A stretch of 64,000 nt of DNA from Diacronema lutheri (lineage: Eukaryota > Haptophyta > Pavlovophyceae > Pavlovales > Pavlovaceae). A program made the position numbers and the translations under genes. The notes beneath the pieces were generated by a model, which saw only the letters and a program-made list of their open reading frames with translations, had not been told where the DNA came from and searched no databases. The stretch spans positions 248,001-312,000 of the forward strand of contig JAGTXO010000010.1 of the NCBI GenBank assembly GCA_019448385.1, written 5' to 3'. Numbering within the stretch: the stretch's first letter is position 1; the number at the start of each line of letters is the position of its first letter. Of the stretch, positions 10,483 to 21,812 are shown in pieces.

Positions 10483-11154
10483 TCACACGAGGAACGCGCC
10501 ATCGAGCGGCTTGGACGGGCCGCGCCGCGCCGCTCCGCGCATGGCGCGCGGCCGCATGACACCCGCCGTCGCCACGCACGCGACAGCGCCGAGCGCGCAG
10601 CCGAGCAAGTAGACCTTGGCGTCGCCCGGCTCGGCGCCACACGCGTTGGTGTACGCGCCGCCGGTCGCGTTGCCGCGGAGCGGGCTCGGCGTGAGCCGGG
10701 CAAGGCGGCCCGAAGGGCTCACCCAGCACGCGATGGTCGAGTTGCGCGGATGCGCCGCCTCGAACGCGCCGGCCGCCGCCATGAGTTCGTCGAGATCGAC
10801 ACGCCGCCCGCCGTGCCGCAGGTCGCGCGCGCGCGGCTTCTCACGCTGCACCATTGAGGCGAATGCTTCGAGCGGCACGCCGTCGACGTCGAGTGGCACG
10901 TGCACGCAAACGTCCGACACGCCGCCTTTATAAAAGTGCGGCCGGATGCGCAGCGGCGCGCGCACGGCGCAGCGGCCGGGCGCGCGCCACTCGCCGCTGT
11001 TGGGCACGTCGACGCGCAGCTCGCCCTGGACGAGCCAGATCGAGCAAAACCAGCACAGCGCGGCAAAGGCGGGGCCGACGATCGCACGCACGTCGTCCGC
11101 GAAGTCGGACGGCCTGCGGTGCAGCGGCAGCAAGGGGCGCTGCGCGCCGTCCAT
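10483..11154 (-). CDS. Small two-span membrane protein, unrecognised
   Basis: The product is 223 residues from the ATG at 11154; an in-frame ATG at 11286 would add 44 residues that look like leader sequence. Two hydrophobic segments are visible: AIVGPAFAALCWFCSIWLVQ near residue 25 and VYLLGCALGAVACVATAGVM near residue 180. The loop of about 130 residues between them holds the cysteines and N-glycosylation-type motifs (NST, NAT), consistent with both ends on one side of the membrane and an exposed domain on the other. The tail is basic. I do not recognise the family and infer no function. It is followed by the tRNA and lies downstream of the VOC gene on the same strand. Confidence 0.6.
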   Translation of the reverse strand: MDGAQRPLLPLHRRPSDFADDVRAIVGPAFAALCWFCSIWLVQGELRVDVPNSGEWRAPGRCAVRAPLRIRPHFYKGGVSDVCVHVPLDVDGVPLEAFASMVQREKPRARDLRHGGRRVDLDELMAAAGAFEAAHPRNSTIACWVSPSGRLARLTPSPLRGNATGGAYTNACGAEPGDAKVYLLGCALGAVACVATAGVMRPRAMRGAARRGPSKPLDGAFLV

Positions 11155-11389
11155 CGCGCACGCCGAACACGCGCGCTCCGTCAAGTGCAGTCGCGATAAC
11201 GTGGTTTGGGGCCACATTTTGAAATTTCGCGGAATTTCCGACCAGGCGTACGTATGTAGGGTTAGGGGCGACCGACGACCGGGCACGGCGTAGATGCGAA
11301 GTCAGGGCCACGCCAGCAGCGGTGACGACAGCGACGGCAAGTCTTTGATCTGTCTCTGGCAGGCCCATGCGCGCGGCGGCGTCGGCGAT

Positions 11390-12299
11390 TCAGCCCGCCG
11401 CCACGTTGTACTTTGCGAACAGGTTGTGCGGGCGCGTCATCGCCTTGAACCTGCGCCGGAGCGCCGACGCGCGCTCGGCGCACGTCGGCGCGCAGCGGCG
11501 CGCTCCGAACGGCGCGCGCGGCGCGCGCACTCGAGGTTGTTGCCGGACGGATCTTTGAAGAACATCGTGTACTGCTCGCCGGGCATGCCCTCGAAGCGCA
11601 GCGTCGGCTCGACGACGAACGGCACGCGCGCGGCGCGCACGCGCTCGGCGAGTGTGCGCCACTGCTCGACGGTGAGCGCGAGCCCAAAGTGCGGCACCGG
11701 CACCTCTGCGGAGCGCCGCGCGGTCGCGCGCGCGCGCGCGCGCCGGCCGATTGAGGCATGCGGGCGCGCGCGCGCACGCCACGTGCGCGCGCACCGTCGC
11801 CGTCGACAGGGTTGTAAAAGTCGCGGCAGCGGTAGTCGTCGCCCACCCAGTGCGCGACGATCTGATGGCCGTGCAACGCGAAGTCTAGCGGCGCAGGCGC
11901 GTGGCGGGCGGGCGCTGTGGGCCGCGCGTTGCGTCGTGTGCGCTCGCCGTGCGTGCGCCACGCACCGATCCACTTGTCCGACGTGCGGCCCTCCTCGCAG
12001 CCGAGCACGCCGCCGTAAAATGCGCGCGCCGAGGCGAGGGAATGAACCGGGAAGGCGTGGTGGAAGGGTGAGCCGGGTGCGGGCGCCGCACGGCACTCAT
12101 AGCTCGGCGACGCATCGCCCCCCATCGTAGCCGTCGCCAGCCAGCGCGGCGCCAGGAGGCTGCGGCCCAGGCTATGACGCATCGTCATCGTCGCCATCCG
12201 GCGCGGCGCCGGGAGGCTGCGGCCCAGGCTATGACGCATCGTCGCCGTCGCCATCCGGCGCGGCGCCTGGAGGCTCCGGCCCAGGGTTTGACGCATCAT
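11390..12299 (-). CDS. VOC-superfamily (glyoxalase/bleomycin-resistance-like) protein with triple-repeat N-terminus
   Basis: Exons on the minus strand are 12299-11966, 11884-11795, 11705-11531 and 11450-11390. Phases agree and give 219 residues. Spliced, the core reads [20 protein letters not shown], then [58 protein letters not shown]. This is the single-domain VOC fold with the expected metal-site His ([10 protein letters not shown]) and terminal Glu (NNLEFK). Many bacterial homologues share this layout but their substrate is generally unknown. Residues 2-58 are three tandem 19-residue units rich in Arg, Ser, Ala and Leu without acids, resembling a mitochondrial presequence. Donors are GTGCGT, GTGCGC and GTGCGC. 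The start at 12299 or 12296 is favoured because the repeats begin there and an A/T-rich stretch lies just upstream. Confidence 0.82.
12126..12296 (-). repeat. Three tandem 57-bp units coding 19-residue repeats
   Basis: Units are 12240-12296, 12183-12239 and 12126-12182. Each encodes a version of MR(Q/H)(T/S)LGRSL-x-APR-x-x-AT-x-T. The period of 57 keeps the frame. Units differ at only a few bases, so duplication looks fairly recent. Each unit alone has the Arg-rich, acid-free character of an organelle targeting sequence. Confidence 0.9.
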
Positions 12300-12457
12300 C
12301 GCGGCGGTTTTTAAAAGTATTATGGGCTGCACTCTATTAAATCCATGGGTTGGGTGGGGCGATTTCAAAAAACCAAGCAGGCCAAGCTTGACCTGCCCAC
12401 AGTCCGTTCAAGTTGGCCGGCCGGACGCGCGGGAGCGGCGCGCGCGGTGGCGTCGGC

Positions 12458-13312
12458 ATGACGCTCAACTCGATGCAGGTGTGCGGCGAGTGGCCACTCA
12501 CACGCGGCGCGCACGTCCGTGCCGCGCCGCGCCGCGCCTGGGACCACGCGGTTGAAGGCTCCCGCCCGCCGCGGCCGCGCTGTGCCGCGCCGCGCCGCCG
12601 CGCCGCGCAGCGCCACGTGCGGCAGGCGCTGCAGGGCTGGCCGCAAGCGCTGCCAGAGGCGCTCATTGATGAGCTGATTCGTCAGCTCCCGACCACGCTG
12701 CAGGAGGTGCGCACGCCGCCGCGCCGCGCGCGCGCCACGCCGCTGCGCACGCCGGATGAGCGGCCTCGCCGCGCTGCGCCCGCGCGCCGCGCAGATCGAG
12801 GCGATCTGCGCACAGATCCCGCCGCCGGTCGATCCGCGCGTGCTGCTGCGCGCTGTCACACACGCCATTGGCGAGGCGTCACGCGTGGCCGCGCGCAGCG
12901 GCCAGCTGCCGGGCTCGTCGCCCGGCGCGCCGCTGCCGCTGCCTCTGCCATTTCAACAGTCATCTGCGGGCGCGCGGGCGCCCGCGTCGGCGCTGCGCGC
13001 CGCCTTCTTCCAGCTGCCTTCGCCGTCGCCATCGCCCGTGCTCGACCAGCAGGAGCTGTATCACGCGGCCGGCTGGGTCGAGGGCAGCGGCGACGACGAC
13101 GGCCGCGCGCGAGCGCCGCCCGACGGCGCTGCTGCCCTGCCTGCAGCGCTCGAGCGCGGCGCGGGCGTGGCCGCGCCAAACGAGCGCGCGTCCGCCTCGC
13201 CATCCGCCTCGCCCACCGCGGACGAGTCGTCCTCCTCGGACGACGGCGGCGCGGGCGCGCGGCTCGCGCACGAGCGCGATGTGCGCGCGGCCGTCGACGC
13301 CAGCGGCGCGCG

Positions 13313-13379
<67 letters not shown>

Positions 13380-14621
13380 GTGAGCCGGCGGATGGCGGCG
13401 CTCGTCGCGCAGTCGATCAAGCTTGCACCGCTTACCGCGCTCGTCCCCGCGCGCCTGCCCATCGAGCGCGCTCGCGCGCCGCGCCCGCGCGCCGGCGGCG
13501 CGCGCTCCGGCGGCGCGGGCGCGCGCGACTGCGCCGGCTGCGCGCCGTGCTCCCTCTCCGAGATCTACCGCCTCTCCAACCTGAACAAGCGGCGGAACAA
13601 GCAGCCGCGCCGCGCGCTCAACCGGCTGCTCTCGCTCGCGTCCGCGCCTGCCGAGACGGCGGGCGACACGGACGGCGGAGGCGGCGGCGCGCCCGACGGC
13701 GCGGAGCGCGACGGGACCGACTCCGAGTTCGGCTCGGAGGAGGATGAGCTGCGCTCCGCGCTCGCCGCGCACGCCGCGGCGGGCGGGGGCGGCGGCTCCG
13801 CGGGCGGAGGCGCTGGCTCGGACGCCGACGCCGACGCCACCGACGCGCCGGGCGCCTCGCGCGACGGCGGCGCTGCGGACAGCGGTACACGCACGCCGCG
13901 CGCGCCCGGCGCCGCCGCGGGTGCGGCGGCGGGCGCGGGTGCCAGCGAGGAGCCTCTCCTCTTCATGCGCCGCATCGGCTGGATTGGCGCTGGAGGGCTC
14001 AGCGCGCTCCGCGCGGACGGCACGGACGCGGACGGCGGCAGCGGTGCGCAGCAGCAGCCCGCCGTCGGCGCGTTGAGCGGGCCAGCCGCGGCCGTCGCCT
14101 GCGGCTGGGCCGCGGACGCGGCGCTCGCCGCGCCGCACGCCGCGTGGCCGGCGCTCGCCACCGCCGATGGCCCGCTCGGCGCGGGCGGGCAGCCGCACGC
14201 CGGTCCGGGTGCGGTGTGCGCGGCTCAGCCAGCGACCGGCGGCGCGCGCGGCACGCGCGGGCGGAGCCGGCCACACGCGCACAGTCGCAGGGCAGGCGGC
14301 GCGGGCCAATTGGGCAAGGGCCACGCCCGAGCGGGTGGTGGCACCGACGCGCCACCAGCGACGCGCGGCGCGCGCGGCGGCATGCCCGCGCCGGCCCAAC
14401 ACCAGCCTCCGCCGCCAGCCGTGCCAACGTCCGCCAGCGCGCCGCCGGTGCACGCTCGCGCGCCGGCACGCCGCGCGCCGCACGACGCGTCCGCCGCCGC
14501 GCAATACTGCGCCGTCCAGCCGCAGCCGTCGGCTGGCTTTGGCGCAAGGGCGCCGCCCGCAGGCGGCCTCGCGCCGAACGGCGGGAAGGCTCTCGTGCGC
14601 CGGCAGCATCCGCCGCCCTGA
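12458..14621 (+). CDS. Unrecognised low-complexity protein with a poly-Asp run
   Basis: The best model is exons 12458-12478, 12611-12706 and 12795-14621, all phase 0, for 647 residues. It has GTGTGC and GTGCGC donors, and both acceptors are GCAG. The N-terminal 70 residues form a compact helical region (LQGWPQALPEALIDELIRQL, then IEAICAQIPPPVDPRVLLRA). The middle has 19 consecutive Asp. A basic Cys-containing patch follows (DCAGCAPCSLSEIYRLSNLN then KRRNKQPRRALNRLL), then acidic and Ala/Gly-rich sequence with an ordered island EEPLLFMRRIGWIG near residue 440. The C-terminus is disordered. Ordered islands separated by acidic and basic disorder suggest a nuclear scaffold or RNA-related protein, but this is a guess. 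The first 7-codon exon is the weakest part of the model. Confidence 0.55.
13317..13373 (+). repeat. (GAC)19 microsatellite coding poly-Asp
   Basis: Nineteen uninterrupted GAC triplets encode 19 Asp in the unrecognised protein. The perfect repeat suggests recent slippage. The acidic tract lies between a disordered Ser/Ala region and a basic region. Confidence 0.95.
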
Positions 14622-14690
14622 TAAAAATTCGTATCTACGCGGAACGGGGGTGCGAGCTGTACACCAGGTAGGTGGGTGGGTGGGGATGGG

Positions 14691-17629
<2,939 letters not shown>

Positions 17630-17739
17630 GACTTTCTCTGCCCGCCGCCACGTGGAATTCCGAATTTGTTTTGTGCGTGCGGTTCTGCGGAGAGGCGAAA
17701 CCGCCGCACACAGTCAGTCGAGTCCAACCTAGCCGGCCG
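17630..17739. promoter_or_regulatory. Bidirectional promoter, Cdc48-like / Sfi1-like genes
   Basis: Only 110 bp lies between the two start codons. It is less GC-rich than flanking DNA, with an ATTCCGAATTTGTTTTG-type stretch near 17660. Both promoters and both leaders must fit here. No defined motif is recognised. Confidence 0.5.
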
Positions 17740-19437
17740 ATGCTCGCGCCCGGCCGGACGTCGCGCGCCATCATCAACCCGATCACGGGCGAGACGATCG
17801 TCCGCCCGCAGCTTTCTTCGCAGTGGCCGCGGCGCAGTCACGTGCCAACGCGCCCGAGCGCGCTGCGCGCGCGCGCGCTGCAACTCGCGCCTGACGGCGC
17901 AGACGGCGGCGGCGGCGGCGGCGACAGCGACGGCTTGCTCGCCGACGGCGCGACGCTGGGCGACGAGCTGGAGGAGGAGACTTCAGACGACGCGAGCTCG
18001 GCGTACCACAGCTTCGCCACCGGCGGCGCCCGGCGCCAGCTCGCGTTCGCGAGCGCGGCGCGCTGGCTCGAGTCATCGCGTGAGCGCGCGCCGCCCGACG
18101 CGTCGACGCCGCGAGTCGGCAGCCTCTTCGCGGCGGCAACGTCACGCCGCGCGGCGCGCGAGGCCGCGCGCCGCCTCGCGGAGCTATCGCTTGCTGTGCT
18201 GCCGTCACAACCGTCGAGCGCCGCGCTCACGCCCACGCCCACGCCCGCGCTCGCGCGCGCCGCACCTGAGTCTGGGCTGGCGCACGGTGCGTCGCCAACG
18301 CAGCCGGCGGCCGCGGCTGCACGCGTGGCCCATGGCGGCGATTGGCAGGAGCGGCTGCTCGCGCTGCTCGCATCACCCGCACCCGCGCAGACCGAGCGCG
18401 TCGCGCCGCGCGCGCGCGCCGCTGGTGAGTCGAGCGACGACGACGACGGCGCCGACAGCGGCGGCGCAGACGGCGGCGGCGATAGCGACGGCCGCGACAA
18501 CGACGACGATCAGGGGCGCAGCGGTTGGAGGCGGGGGACGCGCCGCCGCGACGCGCCAAGCGCCTCCGTGCACCTCGGCCGGATGGACGCTGCGATGCGC
18601 TCGCTCGCGTGGGCGGTCGACTCGACGGCCGGCGGCGGTTATTCGATCGCGCTGCTCGCCGTCCGCCGCTGGCGCACGCCGCTGCTGTGGCAGGTGTTGT
18701 CGAGCTGGCGGCGCGCGCGGCGCGCGCGCGCTGAGCGTCTGCTTGCCGCGGCGCAGCGCTGGGCCCACGGCCGCGCCGGCGCCGCGCTGCGCACGTGGGC
18801 CGAGCAGGTAGCTCGAACGGCCGCGACAGTGGGCGCGATGCGACGCGCGCTCGGCGCGTTCCGGCGTCCGCAGCTCGGGGCGGGCTTTCGCGCGTGGCTC
18901 GCGTTCGGCGAGGCGGCGCGGGCAACAGTCGAGCGGATCCGCGTCGTCCTCGTCCGCCTGCGCAGCCAGGCGCTGCTCGCCGCCCTGCGCGCGTGGCGCG
19001 CTCGGCACGCGCGCGTGCCGCGCGATGTGCGCGCGCGGCTCGGCGGCGCGCGGCTTGGCGCGCTGCTGCGGCGCTGGCGTGCGGCGGCCGTGGCGGCGCG
19101 CACGTGCACCGCGGCACTGCGCCGCCCCGCCGCCCGCCGCCTCGCCGCCCGCCGCCTCGCCGCGCGCCTTGGTCGTTGGCGCGCGCGCGCCGCGGCGCGT
19201 GCGGCGCGGCGGCGCGCGTGTGACGCGCGCGCCGACCGCGCGCGCATCGTCGGCTCATTTTACGCGTGGGAGGCATCGCGACACGCGGCGGCGCTCGCGC
19301 GCGCGTGCCCACGCCACGCGCGCGAGCGCGCCGCGCCGCTGTCCGCACGGCCGCCGTCCGCTGCAGCGCTCCGGGCACTCGGTGTTGACCCCGCGGCTGT
19401 GTACGGTGCACGTGTGGCCCTTCGCTTCGGCTCGTGA
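17740..19437 (+). CDS. Trp-repeat helical protein, Sfi1-like (candidate centrin-binding)
   Basis: The product is 565 residues, intronless, starting MLAPGRTSRAIINPITGETI at 17740; a longer upstream frame lacks leader-like sequence. The first 300 residues are disordered and acidic. From about residue 305 to 520 the chain is strongly helical and basic, with Trp recurring every 20-35 residues in the pattern Leu-x2-W-R/x-A: LLWQVLSSWRRARRA, AALRTWAEQVA, GFRAWLAFGEAA, ALRAWRARHA, LLRRWRAAAV, RLGRWRARAA, SFYAWEASRH. This resembles Sfi1 repeats, which bind centrin along basal-body or spindle-pole fibres. Homology is not proven, because the composition is so Ala/Arg-rich that chance similarity is possible. 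It pairs with the Cdc48-like gene. Confidence 0.6.
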   Translation: MLAPGRTSRAIINPITGETIVRPQLSSQWPRRSHVPTRPSALRARALQLAPDGADGGGGGGDSDGLLADGATLGDELEEETSDDASSAYHSFATGGARRQLAFASAARWLESSRERAPPDASTPRVGSLFAAATSRRAAREAARRLAELSLAVLPSQPSSAALTPTPTPALARAAPESGLAHGASPTQPAAAAARVAHGGDWQERLLALLASPAPAQTERVAPRARAAGESSDDDDGADSGGADGGGDSDGRDNDDDQGRSGWRRGTRRRDAPSASVHLGRMDAAMRSLAWAVDSTAGGGYSIALLAVRRWRTPLLWQVLSSWRRARRARAERLLAAAQRWAHGRAGAALRTWAEQVARTAATVGAMRRALGAFRRPQLGAGFRAWLAFGEAARATVERIRVVLVRLRSQALLAALRAWRARHARVPRDVRARLGGARLGALLRRWRAAAVAARTCTAALRRPAARRLAARRLAARLGRWRARAAARAARRRACDARADRARIVGSFYAWEASRHAAALARACPRHARERAAPLSARPPSAAALRALGVDPAAVYGARVALRFGS

Positions 19438-19532
19438 CAAGCGCGCATCTAGAAAGGTGCCACGCAGGGAAGCAAAAATCTCGTGTCTGTGCCCACGCGT
19501 ACAGCAGCACGTGGGGCCTCTCGGTTCGTCCT

Positions 19533-21005
19533 TCACGCGAGTGACGGCATGAAGAACGAGTTGCCCTTGCACCAGTCGAAGCGCTCAAGCTCGGCGGTGG
19601 CGAGCTTGACCTGCGAGAGCGCGCACGGCTCGGTAATCAGCACGAACATGGCGTCGTTCCTGTTCTTGACCGGGTTCTGCAGCATGGAGTGGATCGAGAT
19701 GCCGTACTTTGCGCAGACCGCGCCGACGTCGCGCGTGATGCCGACCATGTCGCGGTAGCGGACGCGGATGTAGAAAGGTCCGGAGTAGTCATTCTTGAAG
19801 GCAAGGCCCGCCTCGGGCCGCTTCGGGAAGGGCGCGGGACATATGCCCTGCGCGATCTGCAGCAGGTCGGCGACGCACGAGTTTGCGGTCGGGAAGCGGC
19901 CGGCGCCCTGCCCGACGAGCACCGTCTCCTTGAGGTAGGCGGAGAGGAGCTGCACGGCGTTGGTCGCGCCGTTGATGCCGTGCAGCTGGCTCGCCTCGGG
20001 CACGAACGCCGGCGAGACGAAGGCGGTGAGCCCGCCCGCGCCGTCGAGCTGCGCGACGCCGAGCAGCTTGATCGTGCCGCCCTGCATCTTCGCGTACTCG
20101 AAGTCGACGCTCGTCACCTCGGTGATGCCCTTCACGGGGATGTCGTCCTCGTCGACGCCGAGGCCAAAGGCGAGCTCGATCAGGATCTTGAGCTTCGAGC
20201 GCGCGTCGAAGCCGCCCACGTCGAGCGTCGGGTCCGCCTCCGCGTAGCCGAGGTCGCTCGCCTGACGGAGGCAGTCGGCGTACGAGCAGCCGGACGCCGC
20301 CATGCTCGAGAGCATGTAGTTGGTGCAGCCGTTGATGATGCCACGCACGCCGGTGATCCGGTCCGAGAGCAGGTCGCGCTGCAGCACGTGGATGATCGGA
20401 ATCCCGCCGCAGACCGCCGCCTCGTACCCAAAGTGGACGGGCGCGCCTGCGCGCGCCGCGTTGGCCGCCGCGTGCGCGGCGGCGAGCGCGGGCAGGTTGG
20501 CGGCGATGAGCGCCTTGTTGGCAGTGACGACGTGCTTCCCGCTCGCCATCGCCTTCATCACCACCTCTTTCGCCAGCGTCGTCCCGCCCATTACCTCGAC
20601 GACGACGTCGATCTGCGCGTCGTCGAGCACGGCGTGCACGTCCGTCGTGAGCGCGCAGCCGGCCGGCAGCGCGTAGTCGCGCTGCTTGGCGACGTCGGCG
20701 ACGCAAATCGTCGCAATTCGAAACTCAACGTTCAGGCTCGCGCGGATCGCCGCCGCGTTCGCCCGCAGAATCTCCACGATGCCGCCGCCGACCGTGCCGC
20801 CGCCGACGAGGCCGAGCGTCACAGTGCGCGGCGCGCCGCCGCCGCCGGCCTGCGCGGCCGCGCGCGACGCGGCGCGCGCCGCGCGCGCCAGTCGCCGCGG
20901 TCCCGCCCCGTACGCCGAGCGCGGCCGCGCCACCGCCGACGACGACGCCGGTAGCGCGAGCAAGCCAACGGCAATGGCGATTATGGCCTTCATCGCGCGC
21001 GCCAT
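19533..21005 (-). CDS. Homoserine dehydrogenase, plastid-targeted, monofunctional
   Basis: The product is 490 residues in one exon. It catalyses NAD(P)H-dependent reduction of aspartate semialdehyde to homoserine, in the threonine, methionine and isoleucine pathway. The leader (AIIAIAVGLLALPASSSAVA, then Arg/Ala-rich) suggests signal plus transit peptide. The Rossmann start is LGLVGGGTVGGGIVEIL near residue 64. Catalytic-domain motifs include VMGGTTLAKEVVMKAM, VVTANKALIA, the active-site block GIINGCTNYMLSSMA, and YAEADPTLDVGGFDARSKL. A C-terminal ACT-like domain (FYIRVRYRDMVGITRDVGAV) suggests feedback by threonine, as in bacterial enzymes with this layout. No aspartate kinase domain is fused to it, unlike the bifunctional plant enzyme. 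Confidence 0.95.
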   Translation of the reverse strand: MARAMKAIIAIAVGLLALPASSSAVARPRSAYGAGPRRLARAARAASRAAAQAGGGGAPRTVTLGLVGGGTVGGGIVEILRANAAAIRASLNVEFRIATICVADVAKQRDYALPAGCALTTDVHAVLDDAQIDVVVEVMGGTTLAKEVVMKAMASGKHVVTANKALIAANLPALAAAHAAANAARAGAPVHFGYEAAVCGGIPIIHVLQRDLLSDRITGVRGIINGCTNYMLSSMAASGCSYADCLRQASDLGYAEADPTLDVGGFDARSKLKILIELAFGLGVDEDDIPVKGITEVTSVDFEYAKMQGGTIKLLGVAQLDGAGGLTAFVSPAFVPEASQLHGINGATNAVQLLSAYLKETVLVGQGAGRFPTANSCVADLLQIAQGICPAPFPKRPEAGLAFKNDYSGPFYIRVRYRDMVGITRDVGAVCAKYGISIHSMLQNPVKNRNDAMFVLITEPCALSQVKLATAELERFDWCKGNSFFMPSLA

Positions 21006-21158
21006 CTCGGCACGGCGCCACGAAAACGGGAGAACGGTGACGGCTGTTCGTGGTCAGTGTCACGGTTCGTCACTGTCAGGGGCGACGGACGTGGCGCGCG
21101 TCACACCGTGGTCCGCACGCTCCGCTTTCGACCGCACGCACGCACGCACGAGGCCGCA

Positions 21159-21743
21159 TCAGCTGTTCACTAGCGCAAAGGCAATTGGGCCGAACAGGAG
21201 AAGCGCGGCGCCCGCATACGCGGGCGCAAAGAACTTGGGCAGGACCTGCTGCACGACGAGCAACGCAACGTAAACAGGGCCGTACGCGTAAACGGTCGCC
21301 TGAAGCGCCGGCCGCACAGCCACCACGCGGAACGGGTCGATGCTCCGCATCGTGTCGCGGTACGCGATGTCGACCTGCTCGCTCCAGAGCGCCGACGACT
21401 TGATCGTGCGCAGCTTCTGCACCACCTCCGCCTGTCGGTCGGCGAGACCACCGTACTCGTCAGCAAGATCGCCGAGCTGCGTCAGCGCCTGCGCCAGCTC
21501 CGCGCCCGTCTCCGCGCCGCGAATCCGCTCGAGCGACGCGTCCGCGCGCTCGGCAAACGAGGCCGCACGCGCCGGCCGCGGCGCAAGGGCGAGTGACAGC
21601 GCGGCGGCGAGGACGGCGCGCCGGCCGTCGAGCGCCACAACCGGGCGCGCAGCGGGCGGCGCCGCCGTCCAGGCCGCCGCCGCCGGCTTGACGCGTGGGC
21701 CGCACGTCGCGAGCGCGATCGCCACGAGCGCGAAGGTCGCCAT
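21159..21743 (-). CDS. Plastid (probably thylakoid) membrane protein with twin-Arg-type second signal
   Basis: The product is 194 residues from the ATG at 21743. A signal peptide (MATFALVAIALATCG) is followed by a transit-like region. Then GRRAVLAAALSLALAPRPARA ends in an AxA cleavage site, the pattern of a thylakoid lumen signal, possibly Tat type because of the RR. The mature part is mostly helical (LGDLADEYGGLADRQAEVVQ) and has one strong C-terminal membrane span (FFAPAYAGAALLLFGPIAFA). I do not know the family. The three-part leader and single span point to the thylakoid membrane with the helical domain in the lumen. It lies downstream of the kinase's divergent promoter and tail-to-head with homoserine dehydrogenase. 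Confidence 0.7.
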   Translation of the reverse strand: MATFALVAIALATCGPRVKPAAAAWTAAPPAARPVVALDGRRAVLAAALSLALAPRPARAASFAERADASLERIRGAETGAELAQALTQLGDLADEYGGLADRQAEVVQKLRTIKSSALWSEQVDIAYRDTMRSIDPFRVVAVRPALQATVYAYGPVYVALLVVQQVLPKFFAPAYAGAALLLFGPIAFALVNS

Positions 21744-21812
21744 GCTGATTTCTTGCTCTGTTGCTCTCGATTTCGATTCTCCTCTCGAATCTTCATCTGG
21801 GTTGGGCTCCAC
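21744..21812. promoter_or_regulatory. Bidirectional promoter, thylakoid protein / kinase
   Basis: This is a 69-bp gap between divergent start codons, rich in TCTTGCTCTGTTGCTCTCG pyrimidine sequence on the plus strand and less GC-rich than neighbours. It must hold both core promoters unless the leaders overlap. Confidence 0.5.

Noticed and set aside
12300-12457. Longer N-terminus for the VOC protein from ATG 12368
   Set aside because: The added residues cross an A/T-rich promoter-like stretch and lack coding bias. The repeats begin exactly at 12296/12299.
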